Source: Thermohalobaculum sp039030715 (lineage in GTDB: Bacteria > Pseudomonadota > Alphaproteobacteria > Rhodobacterales > Rhodobacteraceae). Taken from it: a DNA stretch of 64,000 bases. The notes beneath the pieces are model-generated. The model was not told where the DNA came from. It saw only the letters and a list, made by a program, of their open reading frames with translations, and made no database searches. Below, piece after piece: positions 1 to 7,815 of the stretch. Each line of letters starts with the position of its first letter. Position 1 is the first letter of the stretch. The stretch lies in assembly GCA_039030715.1 (NCBI GenBank), contig JBCCDU010000005.1:1-64000 (forward strand), given 5' to 3'. A program made the position numbers and the translations under genes.

Positions 1-128
1 CGGCGGCGGCGGAGGCGGCGTGGGCGTCGGCGGCGTGGGCGGCGGCGGCGGCGAGGGCGGCGGCGTGGGACAAGATCGCCTGCGCCCTGCTGGCCGCTCT
101 TGAAGATGCGATCAGGTTTTCGAAGTGA
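1..128 (+). CDS. C-terminus of Ala/Trp-rich protein (partial)
   Basis: Reading frame 3 is open from the left edge to a TGA at 126-128. It encodes 41 residues: an Ala-rich stretch with Trp spaced every 5 to 10 residues, then a helical tail ending LLAALEDAIRFSK. The DNA of the first 74 bases is a GGCG-type low-complexity repeat. Ala/Trp-rich helical repeat proteins occur in phages, but I cannot name the family. The gene would converge on the minus-strand lysis genes. The start is outside the window, so the call rests on a sensible non-repetitive C-terminus only. Confidence 0.35.
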   Translation, partial: AAAEAAWASAAWAAAAARAAAWDKIACALLAALEDAIRFSK

Positions 129-153
129 ATGTGGCGCTAAGAAAGGACCCCGA

Positions 154-231
154 CTAGCGATCACGCTGATCGGGAAACCACTTGTCGATTTTCAAGATCG
201 CCCTCAACATCTCATAAAAGAACGCCTTCAT
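154..231 (-). CDS. Possible 25-aa peptide downstream of Rz1
   Basis: A very short frame begins at an ATG that overlaps the Rz1 stop codon (ATGA overlap, the coupling used throughout this late operon) and ends at TAG. The peptide is MKAFFYEMLR...WFPDQRDR. It has no recognisable domain. The only support is the tight overlap and the absence of another gene here; it may be fortuitous. Confidence 0.2.
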   Translation of the reverse strand: MKAFFYEMLRAILKIDKWFPDQRDR

Positions 232-476
232 CGCCGATCTCCCGCCCGTCCGCCCTCGACTTGCTTCTTATGGGCGCTCAGCCGCCGGGCATCTCCCTCG
301 GTCACCGCAGAACAGGTCCAGAGGCCAGAGGGCAGGCGCTCCGGCATGGCGCCCTTCTCGCACCAATCACGGACAGGCTGCGGATCGACCAGCGTCCATA
401 GGTTGGGCGCGGATGGCTGGGCGCAGCTAGCAACCAGGGATACCAAGATCGCGGCACAGGTCGCTGACCGGAGCAT
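228..476 (-). CDS. Rz1-like outer-membrane spanin lipoprotein
   Basis: 82 aa. The N-terminus is a signal sequence ending in a lipobox (VASC, Cys18), so the mature protein should be lipidated and inserted in the outer membrane. The gene starts inside the 3' end of the upstream Rz-like gene in another frame (50-bp overlap), which is the classic o-spanin/i-spanin arrangement. Spanin pairs fuse the inner and outer membranes in the last step of phage lysis. The sequence after the lipobox shows no family motif I recognise, so the call rests on lipobox, size and position. Confidence 0.65.
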   Translation of the reverse strand: MLRSATCAAILVSLVASCAQPSAPNLWTLVDPQPVRDWCEKGAMPERLPSGLWTCSAVTEGDARRLSAHKKQVEGGRAGDRR

Positions 477-669
477 TGCTCACCTCCTCCTCGATTGCGT
501 TCTTGCGCTCGACCTCCCCAACAAAGGCCCTGTTGGCTTCTCGCTCCTGCTCGCGCAGAGCGTCGCTGGCGGCGTCGTAGCGGATCCAGGCAACAACGGC
601 AGTCACGATCAGCACCACAGCCACAGCGAGCCCCCAGCGGCTGAACACCAGCCTTGCGACCGCGATCAT
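427..669 (-). CDS. Rz-like inner-membrane spanin
   Basis: 80 aa. Residues about 9 to 28 form a single transmembrane segment, followed by a charged, probably coiled-coil periplasmic region (ASDALREQEREANRAF, then EVERKNAIEEEV). This is the usual topology of an i-spanin. Its 3' end overlaps the Rz1-like lipoprotein gene, and its start (669) overlaps the stop of the upstream membrane gene by ATGA. It is shorter than lambda Rz (153 aa) but within the range of phage i-spanins. Confidence 0.6.
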   Translation of the reverse strand: MIAVARLVFSRWGLAVAVVLIVTAVVAWIRYDAASDALREQEREANRAFVGEVERKNAIEEEVSNAPVSDLCRDLGIPGC

Positions 670-917
670 CCCAGCACCTCCTCGGGCTTCTGCGGCCTGC
701 TCAGACGCAAGCCAAGCTGCTTGGACGCGGCATCCATGCCAAAGGCCGCGAGCGTGAAGCCCCAGATCACCATGGTCGCTGTCGAATAGAGCGGCATATA
801 AGCGGCGACGTTCTCGACAGGCGTCGCAGTGAACAGATGATGGGTCATCCAGATCCAGAAGATCACCAGGCCGACAGACAACTCGCGCTTGCCGGTGCGC
901 TTGGTCCAAAAGCTCAT
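666..917 (-). CDS. Small two-helix membrane protein, holin candidate
   Basis: 83 aa with two hydrophobic segments (about residues 13-29 and 45-63) separated by a short polar loop, and a charged C-terminus (RLSRPQKPEEVLG). Size and topology fit a class II holin, which would permeabilise the inner membrane at lysis. It sits in an ATGA-coupled run of small membrane protein genes just before the spanins. No holin family motif is evident, and the neighbouring genes at 914-1318, 1311-1451 and 1448-1645 are competing candidates. Confidence 0.5.
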   Translation of the reverse strand: MSFWTKRTGKRELSVGLVIFWIWMTHHLFTATPVENVAAYMPLYSTATMVIWGFTLAAFGMDAASKQLGLRLSRPQKPEEVLG

Positions 918-1318
918 GGATCATCCTCCGAAATCTCGCGCGCCAGCAGCGTGAGGACGGTGGTCGCACCCCAGCCGCCGAGTGCGATCAACAGCGCAAT
1001 ATGGCCATAAACGGCGGGGCCTTTGGCGATGGGATCGAAGAACCCGCCCAGCGCGGATATCACGCCGGCCACGTAGGGATACCCAAAGATGACAGCCCAC
1101 CACTTCAACCCCCAAAAGGCCGCGTTGATCGCGTTTGCCGCGACGGTCCAGAAGATCCCATGCTTGAACCAGCAAAAACGCTCCGCTCCGGATGGAGGCA
1201 GGAAAAATCCCGCACGCAGGTAATAACAAGTCGCCAAGGCGGTCGCGCAAACAGCCGTCGAAACAACCAAACTGGTTCCAGCCGAAAGCGTGGCAGCCAG
1301 TGTATCCAAATCAGTCAT
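914..1318 (-). CDS. Polytopic membrane protein of the lysis block
   Basis: 134 aa with about four hydrophobic segments (near residues 10-32, 48-68, 74-92 and 100-122). The start MTDLDTLAATL at 1318 was chosen because the preceding residues are frame read-through and this ATG overlaps the previous stop, as in the neighbouring genes. I do not recognise the family. Position among small membrane proteins suggests a role in lysis or superinfection exclusion; this is inference. Confidence 0.55.
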   Translation of the reverse strand: MTDLDTLAATLSAGTSLVVSTAVCATALATCYYLRAGFFLPPSGAERFCWFKHGIFWTVAANAINAAFWGLKWWAVIFGYPYVAGVISALGGFFDPIAKGPAVYGHIALLIALGGWGATTVLTLLAREISEDDP

Positions 1319-1451
1319 CCTTCTTTTCCCTCGCAACCCGCACGCACAGAGCCTCGGCCCGCAGTGTCGCCCGCTCCGCGCTGGCGAAACTCTGGGCAGA
1401 GATTGTCCGCGTGCGCGCAAACAGCCCCACAATCCACGCGACCCAGCTCAT
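1311..1451 (-). CDS. 46-aa membrane-anchored peptide
   Basis: The frame starts at 1451 with MSWVAWIVGLFA, one short hydrophobic segment, followed by a basic/amphipathic tail (RAEALCVRVAREKKDD). It is ATGA-coupled to the upstream 65-aa gene and overlaps the downstream gene by 8 bp. No family is recognised. Support is the tight coding layout and a translated sequence that looks like a membrane peptide. Confidence 0.4.
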   Translation of the reverse strand: MSWVAWIVGLFARTRTISAQSFASAERATLRAEALCVRVAREKKDD

Positions 1452-1645
1452 TCCTTCAATTTCTCGACGGCGCGCGTCAGCTGCTCCAGCGCGCTGGTTT
1501 GTTTGGCCATCACCTCGATGGCCTGGCGGCTGGTTTTCCGCTCCTCGCGATACTCCCGCCACACCAGGACAAGCATGATGAGCAGCACCCCGCTGAGCGG
1601 GCCGATCTGCTGAACAAGCGTTGAGAAGCCGGAAAGCTCGCTCAC
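1448..1645 (-). CDS. 65-aa TM plus coiled-coil protein
   Basis: Residues 13-28 form a transmembrane segment (IGPLSGVLLIMLVLVW), followed by a charged helical region (REYREERKTSRQAIEVM...LEQLTRAVEKLKE) that should be a coiled coil. This topology resembles haemolysin XhlA-type or holin-accessory proteins of phage lysis modules. It begins the lysis block, downstream of the tail-fibre genes. Confidence 0.5.
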   Translation of the reverse strand: MSELSGFSTLVQQIGPLSGVLLIMLVLVWREYREERKTSRQAIEVMAKQTSALEQLTRAVEKLKE

Positions 1646-1685
1646 GGGGCATGCCGACCAAGCTGCGACCGGCGCCTAACGCCAA

Positions 1686-2057
1686 TCAAGATACGTCCCC
1701 GCCCACGCCTTCAATAATGAAGATCACACCTCGCATGATTGTATCGAGAAGCGTGGCGTCTTCCGTATCCGTCATCTCAACATCGTACTTATACTGCCCA
1801 GGATCCTGGTTTGTGTGTGCGGAAAGAAACTGAAACGTCACCTCGGCCGCATCTTCATCGGTGATCAACCCCGGGAGCTCGAACAGAAGACCGCCAGATC
1901 CGTTTTTCGCGGTCAAAGAGAAGCGCTTGTTCGCGATCCCACCGATGGGTTCGCCATTTCGATCCTCTATGAGAACGGGAACTGGTTTTGCATCACCTTT
2001 GGTGAAGCGGATATTGACCACAGTTCCTGTCAGATCGACGTCTTGGGCTGGATGCAT
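1686..2057 (-). CDS. BppU-like/Ig-like phage surface protein
   Basis: 123 aa. The pattern (VDLTGTVVNIRFTKGDAKPV then LPGLITDEDAAEVTFQF, ending YKYDVEMTDTED...) matches the small beta-sandwich domain of phage baseplate upper/receptor-binding accessory proteins, in which a linear-interpolated polymer or ion term is followed by a description of a membrane-distal strand pair; here I rely only on the general pattern. It overlaps the preceding small gene by 28 bp. Likely a tail-tip or fibre accessory protein; exact role unknown. Confidence 0.5.
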   Translation of the reverse strand: MHPAQDVDLTGTVVNIRFTKGDAKPVPVLIEDRNGEPIGGIANKRFSLTAKNGSGGLLFELPGLITDEDAAEVTFQFLSAHTNQDPGQYKYDVEMTDTEDATLLDTIMRGVIFIIEGVGGDVS

Positions 2058-2266
2058 ATCCTGATCCTCTGCGATTGAGCGCTAGCAACAATTGGCGTAG
2101 CCAGCATGCGCACATGCGGCATACCAGCAGCTACTCGGACCACAACGCGGCGATCCGGAACCGAAGCTCTTGCTGATGGAGATTTGACCGTGACAATCAC
2201 AAGCGGCTCGACACTCTGTGCCACACCATCGCCATTGCCCAACCACGCGAACGACCAGAAGCTCAT
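2030..2266 (-). CDS. Hypothetical 78-aa phage protein
   Basis: The start at 2266 is ATGA-coupled to the upstream 192-aa gene, and the 3' end overlaps the next gene by 28 bp. The product (MSFWSFAWLGNGDGVAQSV...) has no recognisable domain; the middle is basic (ARASVPDRRVVVRV). It lies among surface-protein genes. Real translation is suggested by coupling only. Confidence 0.4.
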   Translation of the reverse strand: MSFWSFAWLGNGDGVAQSVEPLVIVTVKSPSARASVPDRRVVVRVAAGMPHVRMLATPIVASAQSQRIRICIQPKTSI

Positions 2267-2841
2267 GTACGATCACGCAGCGCTACATCACGGCTACCGG
2301 GGCCAAGCGTGACGTCTTTGTCAACCAAAACGGTATCGGTGCCCTTGCGCAACTTCTGAGCCCGCACCTCGGTTAAGACCTCATCGGCCTCGACAATCTC
2401 CCCGATGCGGGTGAGCAAGGCAGCCTCCTCCGAGGTGAGCGATGATCCACCCGTGGACACGCGGGTGCCGCTGGATGATGTATTGTTTTGCGTCGTGACC
2501 AGGGGGTTCAGAGCAAAGATGTCGACCCCGTAAGTCTCAGACACAACGTTACCGCCACCAACCGAGAACGTGCCCGCGATCTTCTCGGTGAGGATCAACC
2601 AGCCTCTAAGAAACGTGACCGTGAGATCTGTCTCGGTGATGCCTTGCTCAAGGATCGTTCGGCCTTCGGCATCTATGATCTTCGGGAACGCAATCCCAGG
2701 CGCCGATGCCTCCGCATCGCGCGCGGCTCGCTGCCAGGTATCGGCCAGCACCCGATCGATCGAAGGCCCAACAGAGACCACTTCACCTTCAAAATTCCAA
2801 GTGAACGGGACACCATCCACCACGTTTGAGTAGGTGATCAT
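2263..2841 (-). CDS. Hypothetical phage surface protein, 192 aa
   Basis: ATGA-coupled to the upstream 469-aa gene. The N-terminal half is beta-rich (FTWNFEGEVVSVG..., TVTFLRGWLILTEKIAGTFSV); residues 120-140 are Ser/Thr/Gly-rich (NNTSSSGTRVSTGGSS), then a short helical segment (EEAALLTRIGEIVEADEVLTEV). I do not recognise the family. Together with the two upstream genes it probably forms part of the tail-distal adsorption apparatus (inference from position after the tailspike). Confidence 0.55.
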   Translation of the reverse strand: MITYSNVVDGVPFTWNFEGEVVSVGPSIDRVLADTWQRAARDAEASAPGIAFPKIIDAEGRTILEQGITETDLTVTFLRGWLILTEKIAGTFSVGGGNVVSETYGVDIFALNPLVTTQNNTSSSGTRVSTGGSSLTSEEAALLTRIGEIVEADEVLTEVRAQKLRKGTDTVLVDKDVTLGPGSRDVALRDRT

Positions 2842-4247
2842 GCATCACTGTTCCGCTGTGCGTTTATACTCCCGCCAGTAGGCCCGGCGCTGAATGTGCC
2901 TCGGAACGGTTGCATCTGCACCGCGCTGTTGCGCACATCGACAGAGAACAGATTGCCACCATTATCGAGATAGGAGGCCGTCTCCTCGATGCCCGTCGCG
3001 ACCCTACTGATGAATGGCACATAGAGGCTTGCACCATCGGCAACATCTGCGCCAATCGCGCCCACCAGCGTAAAGGCAGAGCCCGCATAACCTGAGTACT
3101 CCAGGTTCTGACCATCTGAAATCCGGATCTGCCCGGCCGCTGGCGTGTCCACCTTAATAGGTTCATTGATCACGAACACGCCGCCTCCAGCGTCATTTCC
3201 CGCAGCCGCCGTGTACTCTTGCTTGAGGTCTGATCCACCGGACTGGCGCGTCACGATCACGCGATCCCCGGCGATCAAATTGCCGACTGAGATCACAGCC
3301 GTGATCGGCGGAGACTGCGCATCGCCGGTATCATCGATCAGCTGATATGCGGTCGCATCTGCCGCCGGCACATTTTCAAGAAACCACCCCTGCGCGGCGA
3401 AGAATGTCCCCCCGGCGAATGTGCCGAAAGGCGCCGCTGATACAGCGGCATAGGCGGGCTTGAGTTTGCGATAGATCTCCCCAGCCACGCCATCGATCTG
3501 GTCGACGGATCCCTGGCGCGTGAGGTATTGAAGGGCCTGATACACTTCGGACAAACGCCGACCACCGCAATCAATCACGCCCCCATAGGTCCGCGACCCA
3601 TTCCCATTATTGAGATCTCGCGAAACGTCTCCGACGACAATTGTCAGATCATCCAACACCGCCGCCGCCTCGACTTCGGACAAAGTTATTGAAGCATCCA
3701 AAGCCGTGGTGATGGCTGCAGAGCTCTCCGAACCTGCTGCAAGATTGAGATCGAACGCGTTATAAGTCTGCCCATACTTTCGCGAAAATACCGTCACATC
3801 GCCGTTGTCTATCAAGTCCCCGGTGGCGCGGACCTTTACCATGATCTGGATATGTCCATCGGGCCAGAACGTGTTCAGCTTCACCCCGTTTTGCACAACA
3901 TACATCGGCGATCCGGCAACGATAGATCCGATCGTCTTCAAACCAGAGTAAAGCGTCTGCCCGCCATCCTGCTCTATGGAGCCAAAACTGATGAACTGAG
4001 CGGCCGCGTCATCAATGTTGTAAGCAGTCCCTTCGGGGCCATCGTTTAGCAGTGTCAGGATCGAGGGGATCGTGGCGTTTCGCGTTCCGGCCAGGCTAGA
4101 CGGATTATCGTTGTCGATACCATCCGCATCATCCGCCCGGTCCTGCAACGCGACATGGGCGTCCAGCACACTATAGACCGTATTGCCCGATGCGTGGCGA
4201 ATGTCGCCAGCGTCCAGATCAACTGTGAAATCATCCAGAAAGGCCAT
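2838..4247 (-). CDS. Hypothetical phage structural protein, 469 aa
   Basis: A long, acidic, Gly/Asp/Ala-rich protein with repeated short beta strands and no Cys-rich or catalytic motif. The N-terminus (MAFLDDFTVDLDAGDIRH) is typical of a phage virion protein rather than an enzyme. It starts 2 bp after the stop of the 555-aa gene at 4249. Function is unknown. Position between the tailspike and the lysis genes, and its size, suggest a tail-fibre or neck/appendage protein. Confidence 0.6.
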   Translation of the reverse strand: MAFLDDFTVDLDAGDIRHASGNTVYSVLDAHVALQDRADDADGIDNDNPSSLAGTRNATIPSILTLLNDGPEGTAYNIDDAAAQFISFGSIEQDGGQTLYSGLKTIGSIVAGSPMYVVQNGVKLNTFWPDGHIQIMVKVRATGDLIDNGDVTVFSRKYGQTYNAFDLNLAAGSESSAAITTALDASITLSEVEAAAVLDDLTIVVGDVSRDLNNGNGSRTYGGVIDCGGRRLSEVYQALQYLTRQGSVDQIDGVAGEIYRKLKPAYAAVSAAPFGTFAGGTFFAAQGWFLENVPAADATAYQLIDDTGDAQSPPITAVISVGNLIAGDRVIVTRQSGGSDLKQEYTAAAGNDAGGGVFVINEPIKVDTPAAGQIRISDGQNLEYSGYAGSAFTLVGAIGADVADGASLYVPFISRVATGIEETASYLDNGGNLFSVDVRNSAVQMQPFRGTFSAGPTGGSINAQRNSDA

Positions 4248-4248
4248 T

Positions 4249-5916
4249 TTATTCCTCCACCATCACTGCGGTTTGGTCGTATCCGGTCGAGCTGGAGATC
4301 GAGCCGCCGAGGACCCCCTGCTTGAAGGCTTGCGCGCCTGCGCTCTTTCTCGCCCGCCCACGAACAGGCTGCGTCCCGGCCACTGACATCGTGGTTGAGA
4401 TCTCGCCATTGACATCGCTCAGCCCACTCAGAATTTCCGTGCCAACGGGCAGCGGTCCACCGAGCGCGGCCTCAAGAAACACGCGAGCACCCTCGACGCG
4501 CGCACCCGTCGAACTTTGCGCGGTCACTTTGACTGTCACGACATTGTCAATGACTTGAGTTGCTCCGCCGCCATCGTTTCGAACCGATGGAGTCGTGCCA
4601 CCGCTTAAGGTGATCGTTACAGACCCCGGCCTGAGATCGACGATGTTTACATCCGAGGGCGCCGGAGTGAATGTAATCTCCGCCAAGGTAATGTCCTGCG
4701 GCGCACCTGCGGGAATGATCAGGTCAATTGCGTTTCCCTCGAACCGGACCTCAGCAAGTGTCGCGGAAGCATCGAATTCCAGCGCGCCACCCGCATCGGC
4801 GCTGTTCTGAATGATGCACCTAGTGAGATCGGCGCCGCCCGGGACAACTCGCCCGCAACCCTCGAACGTGGAACCGGTGACGATCGCCGGCGCATCCAAA
4901 GCCACCGGCGCCATGTTGATGAACACAGTCTGCAAGATATCGAGCTTCTGCCCAACATTGCCATTCGAGAAAACGCGTACTGGATGCGGTGTCGGCGCTT
5001 GCACAACCATCTGATTGAACTCGACGTCATAGGCGCTGGTGACGTTGAAGTGCAGGCCAAGATATCCTTCGGGAAAATGACGAAGCTGGTCACGCGGGTT
5101 CACCGTTGCGTTGCCGCGAAACTCCAACAGGCTCAGTTGCTCCCGAAAATATGTGGTGGTCGCTCCGCCGTCTCCAATCTCAAGCCGGTTGATGAACGAG
5201 AATGCTGACTCCCCAAGTCGCTCGACAATGCGTGCATATTCGCGGTTCGGATAGACAATCTCGAAGATCCCATTTAGGTCACACGGCTCAGCCGGTTCAC
5301 CCTCGGTCATCACAAAGGGCTCAGTGAGGATTGGCTGGTCGGCGTTCCAGCGCATGTTGTTCTGGGAACGGTCGAGGCCGATCGTCACGGCGATCATGAC
5401 GATATCAGTCAGATCCGGCGGGGTCGCGCTTTCCCGTAGCATGGTGGCGGTGTGGGATGGATCGATGGCCACCTGTGTTAGGCGAGACGCGGTAATGTTC
5501 CTGTCGTTGCCGTCTATCTCCATCCCCTCGCCACCGGTCCGCCAGAACCGGAAATTACCGAGGCTATCAATGACGCCGATAGCGCCGCCCGCCTTATCGG
5601 TAGTCAGATCGTCATCGACTGCTGTAACCCTGCTCTGAAGGTTGGTGTTTCCAGATGGGGAGAACCTAATCACAAGAAGCGTGTTCGCTCCGGAGAAGTT
5701 CACCGGATTGTCAAAGTCGAAACGAGCATAAAGCGAGTCCTGGTCTGAACCATTCAACCTCCAGTCCGAATTTTCGAAAGCCGAGCTGCCCACCCTGGAT
5801 GCACCTGTCACATAGGGGTCGCCCTTTTCATCTGTGGCGGGGACTGCAGTGATCGCACCAGAACTTGGATCTGACGCGGGTTCCATCGCCCCTCCGCTAA
5901 TGACTGGTGCGGCCAT
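4249..5916 (-). CDS. Phage surface protein with C-terminal Ig-like domain
   Basis: 555 aa, beta-rich. Residues about 420 to 530 (GSVTITLSGGTTPSVRNDGGG..., VTVKVTAQSSTGARVEGARVFLEAA..., GLSDVNGEISTTMSVAGTQPVRGRARKS) match the bacterial Ig-like (Big_1-type) or carboxypeptidase-regulatory beta-sandwich pattern, with the typical G.v.v.l......tD.nG...t sequence. Phages often carry such domains on virion surfaces for weak carbohydrate binding. The N-terminal 400 residues are unrecognised. Lies directly after the tailspike gene. Confidence 0.6.
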   Translation of the reverse strand: MAAPVISGGAMEPASDPSSGAITAVPATDEKGDPYVTGASRVGSSAFENSDWRLNGSDQDSLYARFDFDNPVNFSGANTLLVIRFSPSGNTNLQSRVTAVDDDLTTDKAGGAIGVIDSLGNFRFWRTGGEGMEIDGNDRNITASRLTQVAIDPSHTATMLRESATPPDLTDIVMIAVTIGLDRSQNNMRWNADQPILTEPFVMTEGEPAEPCDLNGIFEIVYPNREYARIVERLGESAFSFINRLEIGDGGATTTYFREQLSLLEFRGNATVNPRDQLRHFPEGYLGLHFNVTSAYDVEFNQMVVQAPTPHPVRVFSNGNVGQKLDILQTVFINMAPVALDAPAIVTGSTFEGCGRVVPGGADLTRCIIQNSADAGGALEFDASATLAEVRFEGNAIDLIIPAGAPQDITLAEITFTPAPSDVNIVDLRPGSVTITLSGGTTPSVRNDGGGATQVIDNVVTVKVTAQSSTGARVEGARVFLEAALGGPLPVGTEILSGLSDVNGEISTTMSVAGTQPVRGRARKSAGAQAFKQGVLGGSISSSTGYDQTAVMVEE

Positions 5917-5966
5917 ATTCGATCTCCCGGTTTACAGCACTAAGCGCCTCGAATTTACCCGCGCAC

Positions 5967-7772
5967 CTAGATCGCGGCCGGCACGTCCACATTCGGCAGA
6001 TAGGTGATCGACCAATCATTGGTGTCCGGGAAGAAGGTTGCGCGGATATTCGCGCTCCGATCGGAGGAGAAGGTGAACTCCGCCTGGCCCTCGACGGTGA
6101 TCGGATTGGTTGGATCGTTGCGCTGGGCGTCGATGGCTCGGATCGTGATGTTGCCGTTCGGGTTCTGATCCGAGCCCGGCCCGTTCAACTCGATATAGAC
6201 GCTGCGGTTCGAGCCTCCGAAGATGCGGAAGGCGTCCGCCAGCCATTCGAGCTCGATCGTGCCCGACCCGCGATCGAAGGCATATGTGTTGCGGTTCGCC
6301 TCATTGGTCCGCGTGACAGTAGCCCCGGTTCCGCCGGTAGCCTCATCCAGGTTGGTGCCCTGCTCCGGCTGATAGGTCCCGCCGTTGAAATTGAGCGTGA
6401 CCCCCCAGAAGACCGGATCCACCAGCGTGTTGTCCGCCGCGCGCTGGTTGAGCTTCTTCCAGCGCGAGAAATCTTTGAGATCGTTCGTGGCTTCGATGCT
6501 GGCATCCACTTCGATCCCGCCGGAATGCAGCACCTGGAGATCGGTTGGCCCCTCGAAATAGACATTGCCGAGCACCAGGCCGCGACCAGAGCCCGTGCGG
6601 GTGAGCCCGATCTGCAGGCCCGCGCCATTGAACTCGGAGTGGATCAGCCCGCATTCCAGCCCATAGAGCGAGCCGTGGCGCAGGGCCATGCCGCAGCGGA
6701 GCGCCGAGATCCCGTTGATCTGCCAGAGGCCGCTGTCATTGGCCTCTACCGAGAGCCCGCCGCCATGGACCGCCACGGCCGTGCCGGACGTGTTGATCGT
6801 GCCATCGCCATTGTTCGGCGGCGTCGGGAAGACCTCGATTGTGACACCCGAGATTGAGAGGATCTGACAGGGCTCGCCCTCGATGATCAGAATGTCATGG
6901 ACCTTCCACTCGGTCGGTACTGCGGCCGCGAGGGTGAAAGTCGATTTCTGGTTCGGCCCGATGATCGCGTTATCGACCCGGTTGACGAAAGCGACCTCCT
7001 GCGTCGAGGCAGCCGAGGCGCCACCATTGGAGCCGCAATCGAGTGCCTGTAGAGAGCCGATGCGGATGTTGTTGTTCTGCCCTCCCACGCTCTCGACCGC
7101 CCAACGCTGGAAACCACGGGCAAAGATCCGGTCGAAGGTGGATTGCCCGGCGCCTGAGACAGCCAGCGCCGCCCGACATTCCCGATTTCCATATGTGGCG
7201 AAGCCGCCGGGCGAGCGGCCTTCAAGCGCGAGATAGCCGCCCAGATGCATCTGAGCCCCAGTGACGGTCAGAAGCGGATCGGTCATCGCAGCAGTGGCGG
7301 TGATCCGCCCCATGGTGAAGGTGCTGCCCAGGGCACCGATCAAATTAAGCGGCTGGGATGTGTGCCAATGGCCGCGCATATCGCCATGCACATCGGTGTT
7401 CCTCTCCAGATACCCAAAGAATTCGGCCAGGCCATTGAAGTCATCGAAGGTCGGATCGCCGCCGCGGGCACCAAACATCTCGGGACGCACGGTCCGCTCG
7501 GCCAGGTCCCAGATTGCGCCAAGCTCATCCACCTGAAACCCCGGATGATCCGGCGGCGAGGCAACGCGGCGATAGCTCGCCCGACCACGCGGCGTCTCGG
7601 CGTCATAGCCGTTGGTCTCAAAGACATCGATATGGGACGGGATGGTCAGATTAGCGATCTGCTCCGCCGGGTAGCAGCCGCGCGCCGCCAGCTTCTCCAG
7701 AAGCTCAAGATGCAATTGGCCATCGGTCTCTTGCAACAGATGCCCACGGAAATCGGGTGCCAGTCCCGCCAT
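5967..7772 (-). CDS. Tailspike, right-handed beta-helix protein
   Basis: 601 aa. An N-terminal region (about residues 1-85) probably attaches to the tail; the segment VRPEMFGARGGDPTFDDFNGL is the hallmark start of pectate-lyase-like tailspike domains, which bind or cleave surface polysaccharide. The following 350 residues show short repeating turns (AVSGAGQSTFDRIFARGFQRWAVES and similar) expected of a parallel beta helix. The last 140 residues are a beta-sandwich-like C-terminal domain. Catalytic residues cannot be assigned from sequence alone. It determines host-surface recognition (inference). Confidence 0.75.
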   Translation of the reverse strand: MAGLAPDFRGHLLQETDGQLHLELLEKLAARGCYPAEQIANLTIPSHIDVFETNGYDAETPRGRASYRRVASPPDHPGFQVDELGAIWDLAERTVRPEMFGARGGDPTFDDFNGLAEFFGYLERNTDVHGDMRGHWHTSQPLNLIGALGSTFTMGRITATAAMTDPLLTVTGAQMHLGGYLALEGRSPGGFATYGNRECRAALAVSGAGQSTFDRIFARGFQRWAVESVGGQNNNIRIGSLQALDCGSNGGASAASTQEVAFVNRVDNAIIGPNQKSTFTLAAAVPTEWKVHDILIIEGEPCQILSISGVTIEVFPTPPNNGDGTINTSGTAVAVHGGGLSVEANDSGLWQINGISALRCGMALRHGSLYGLECGLIHSEFNGAGLQIGLTRTGSGRGLVLGNVYFEGPTDLQVLHSGGIEVDASIEATNDLKDFSRWKKLNQRAADNTLVDPVFWGVTLNFNGGTYQPEQGTNLDEATGGTGATVTRTNEANRNTYAFDRGSGTIELEWLADAFRIFGGSNRSVYIELNGPGSDQNPNGNITIRAIDAQRNDPTNPITVEGQAEFTFSSDRSANIRATFFPDTNDWSITYLPNVDVPAAI

Positions 7773-7815
7773 ATTTAGTACCTTTCGACTGCATGCAGAT
7801 AGATGATAGTCTTTG

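Noticed and set aside
1..128. Left attachment site in the GC repeat
   Set aside because: It contains GTGGGCGT-like fragments but no continuous match to the tRNA-Val 3' half.
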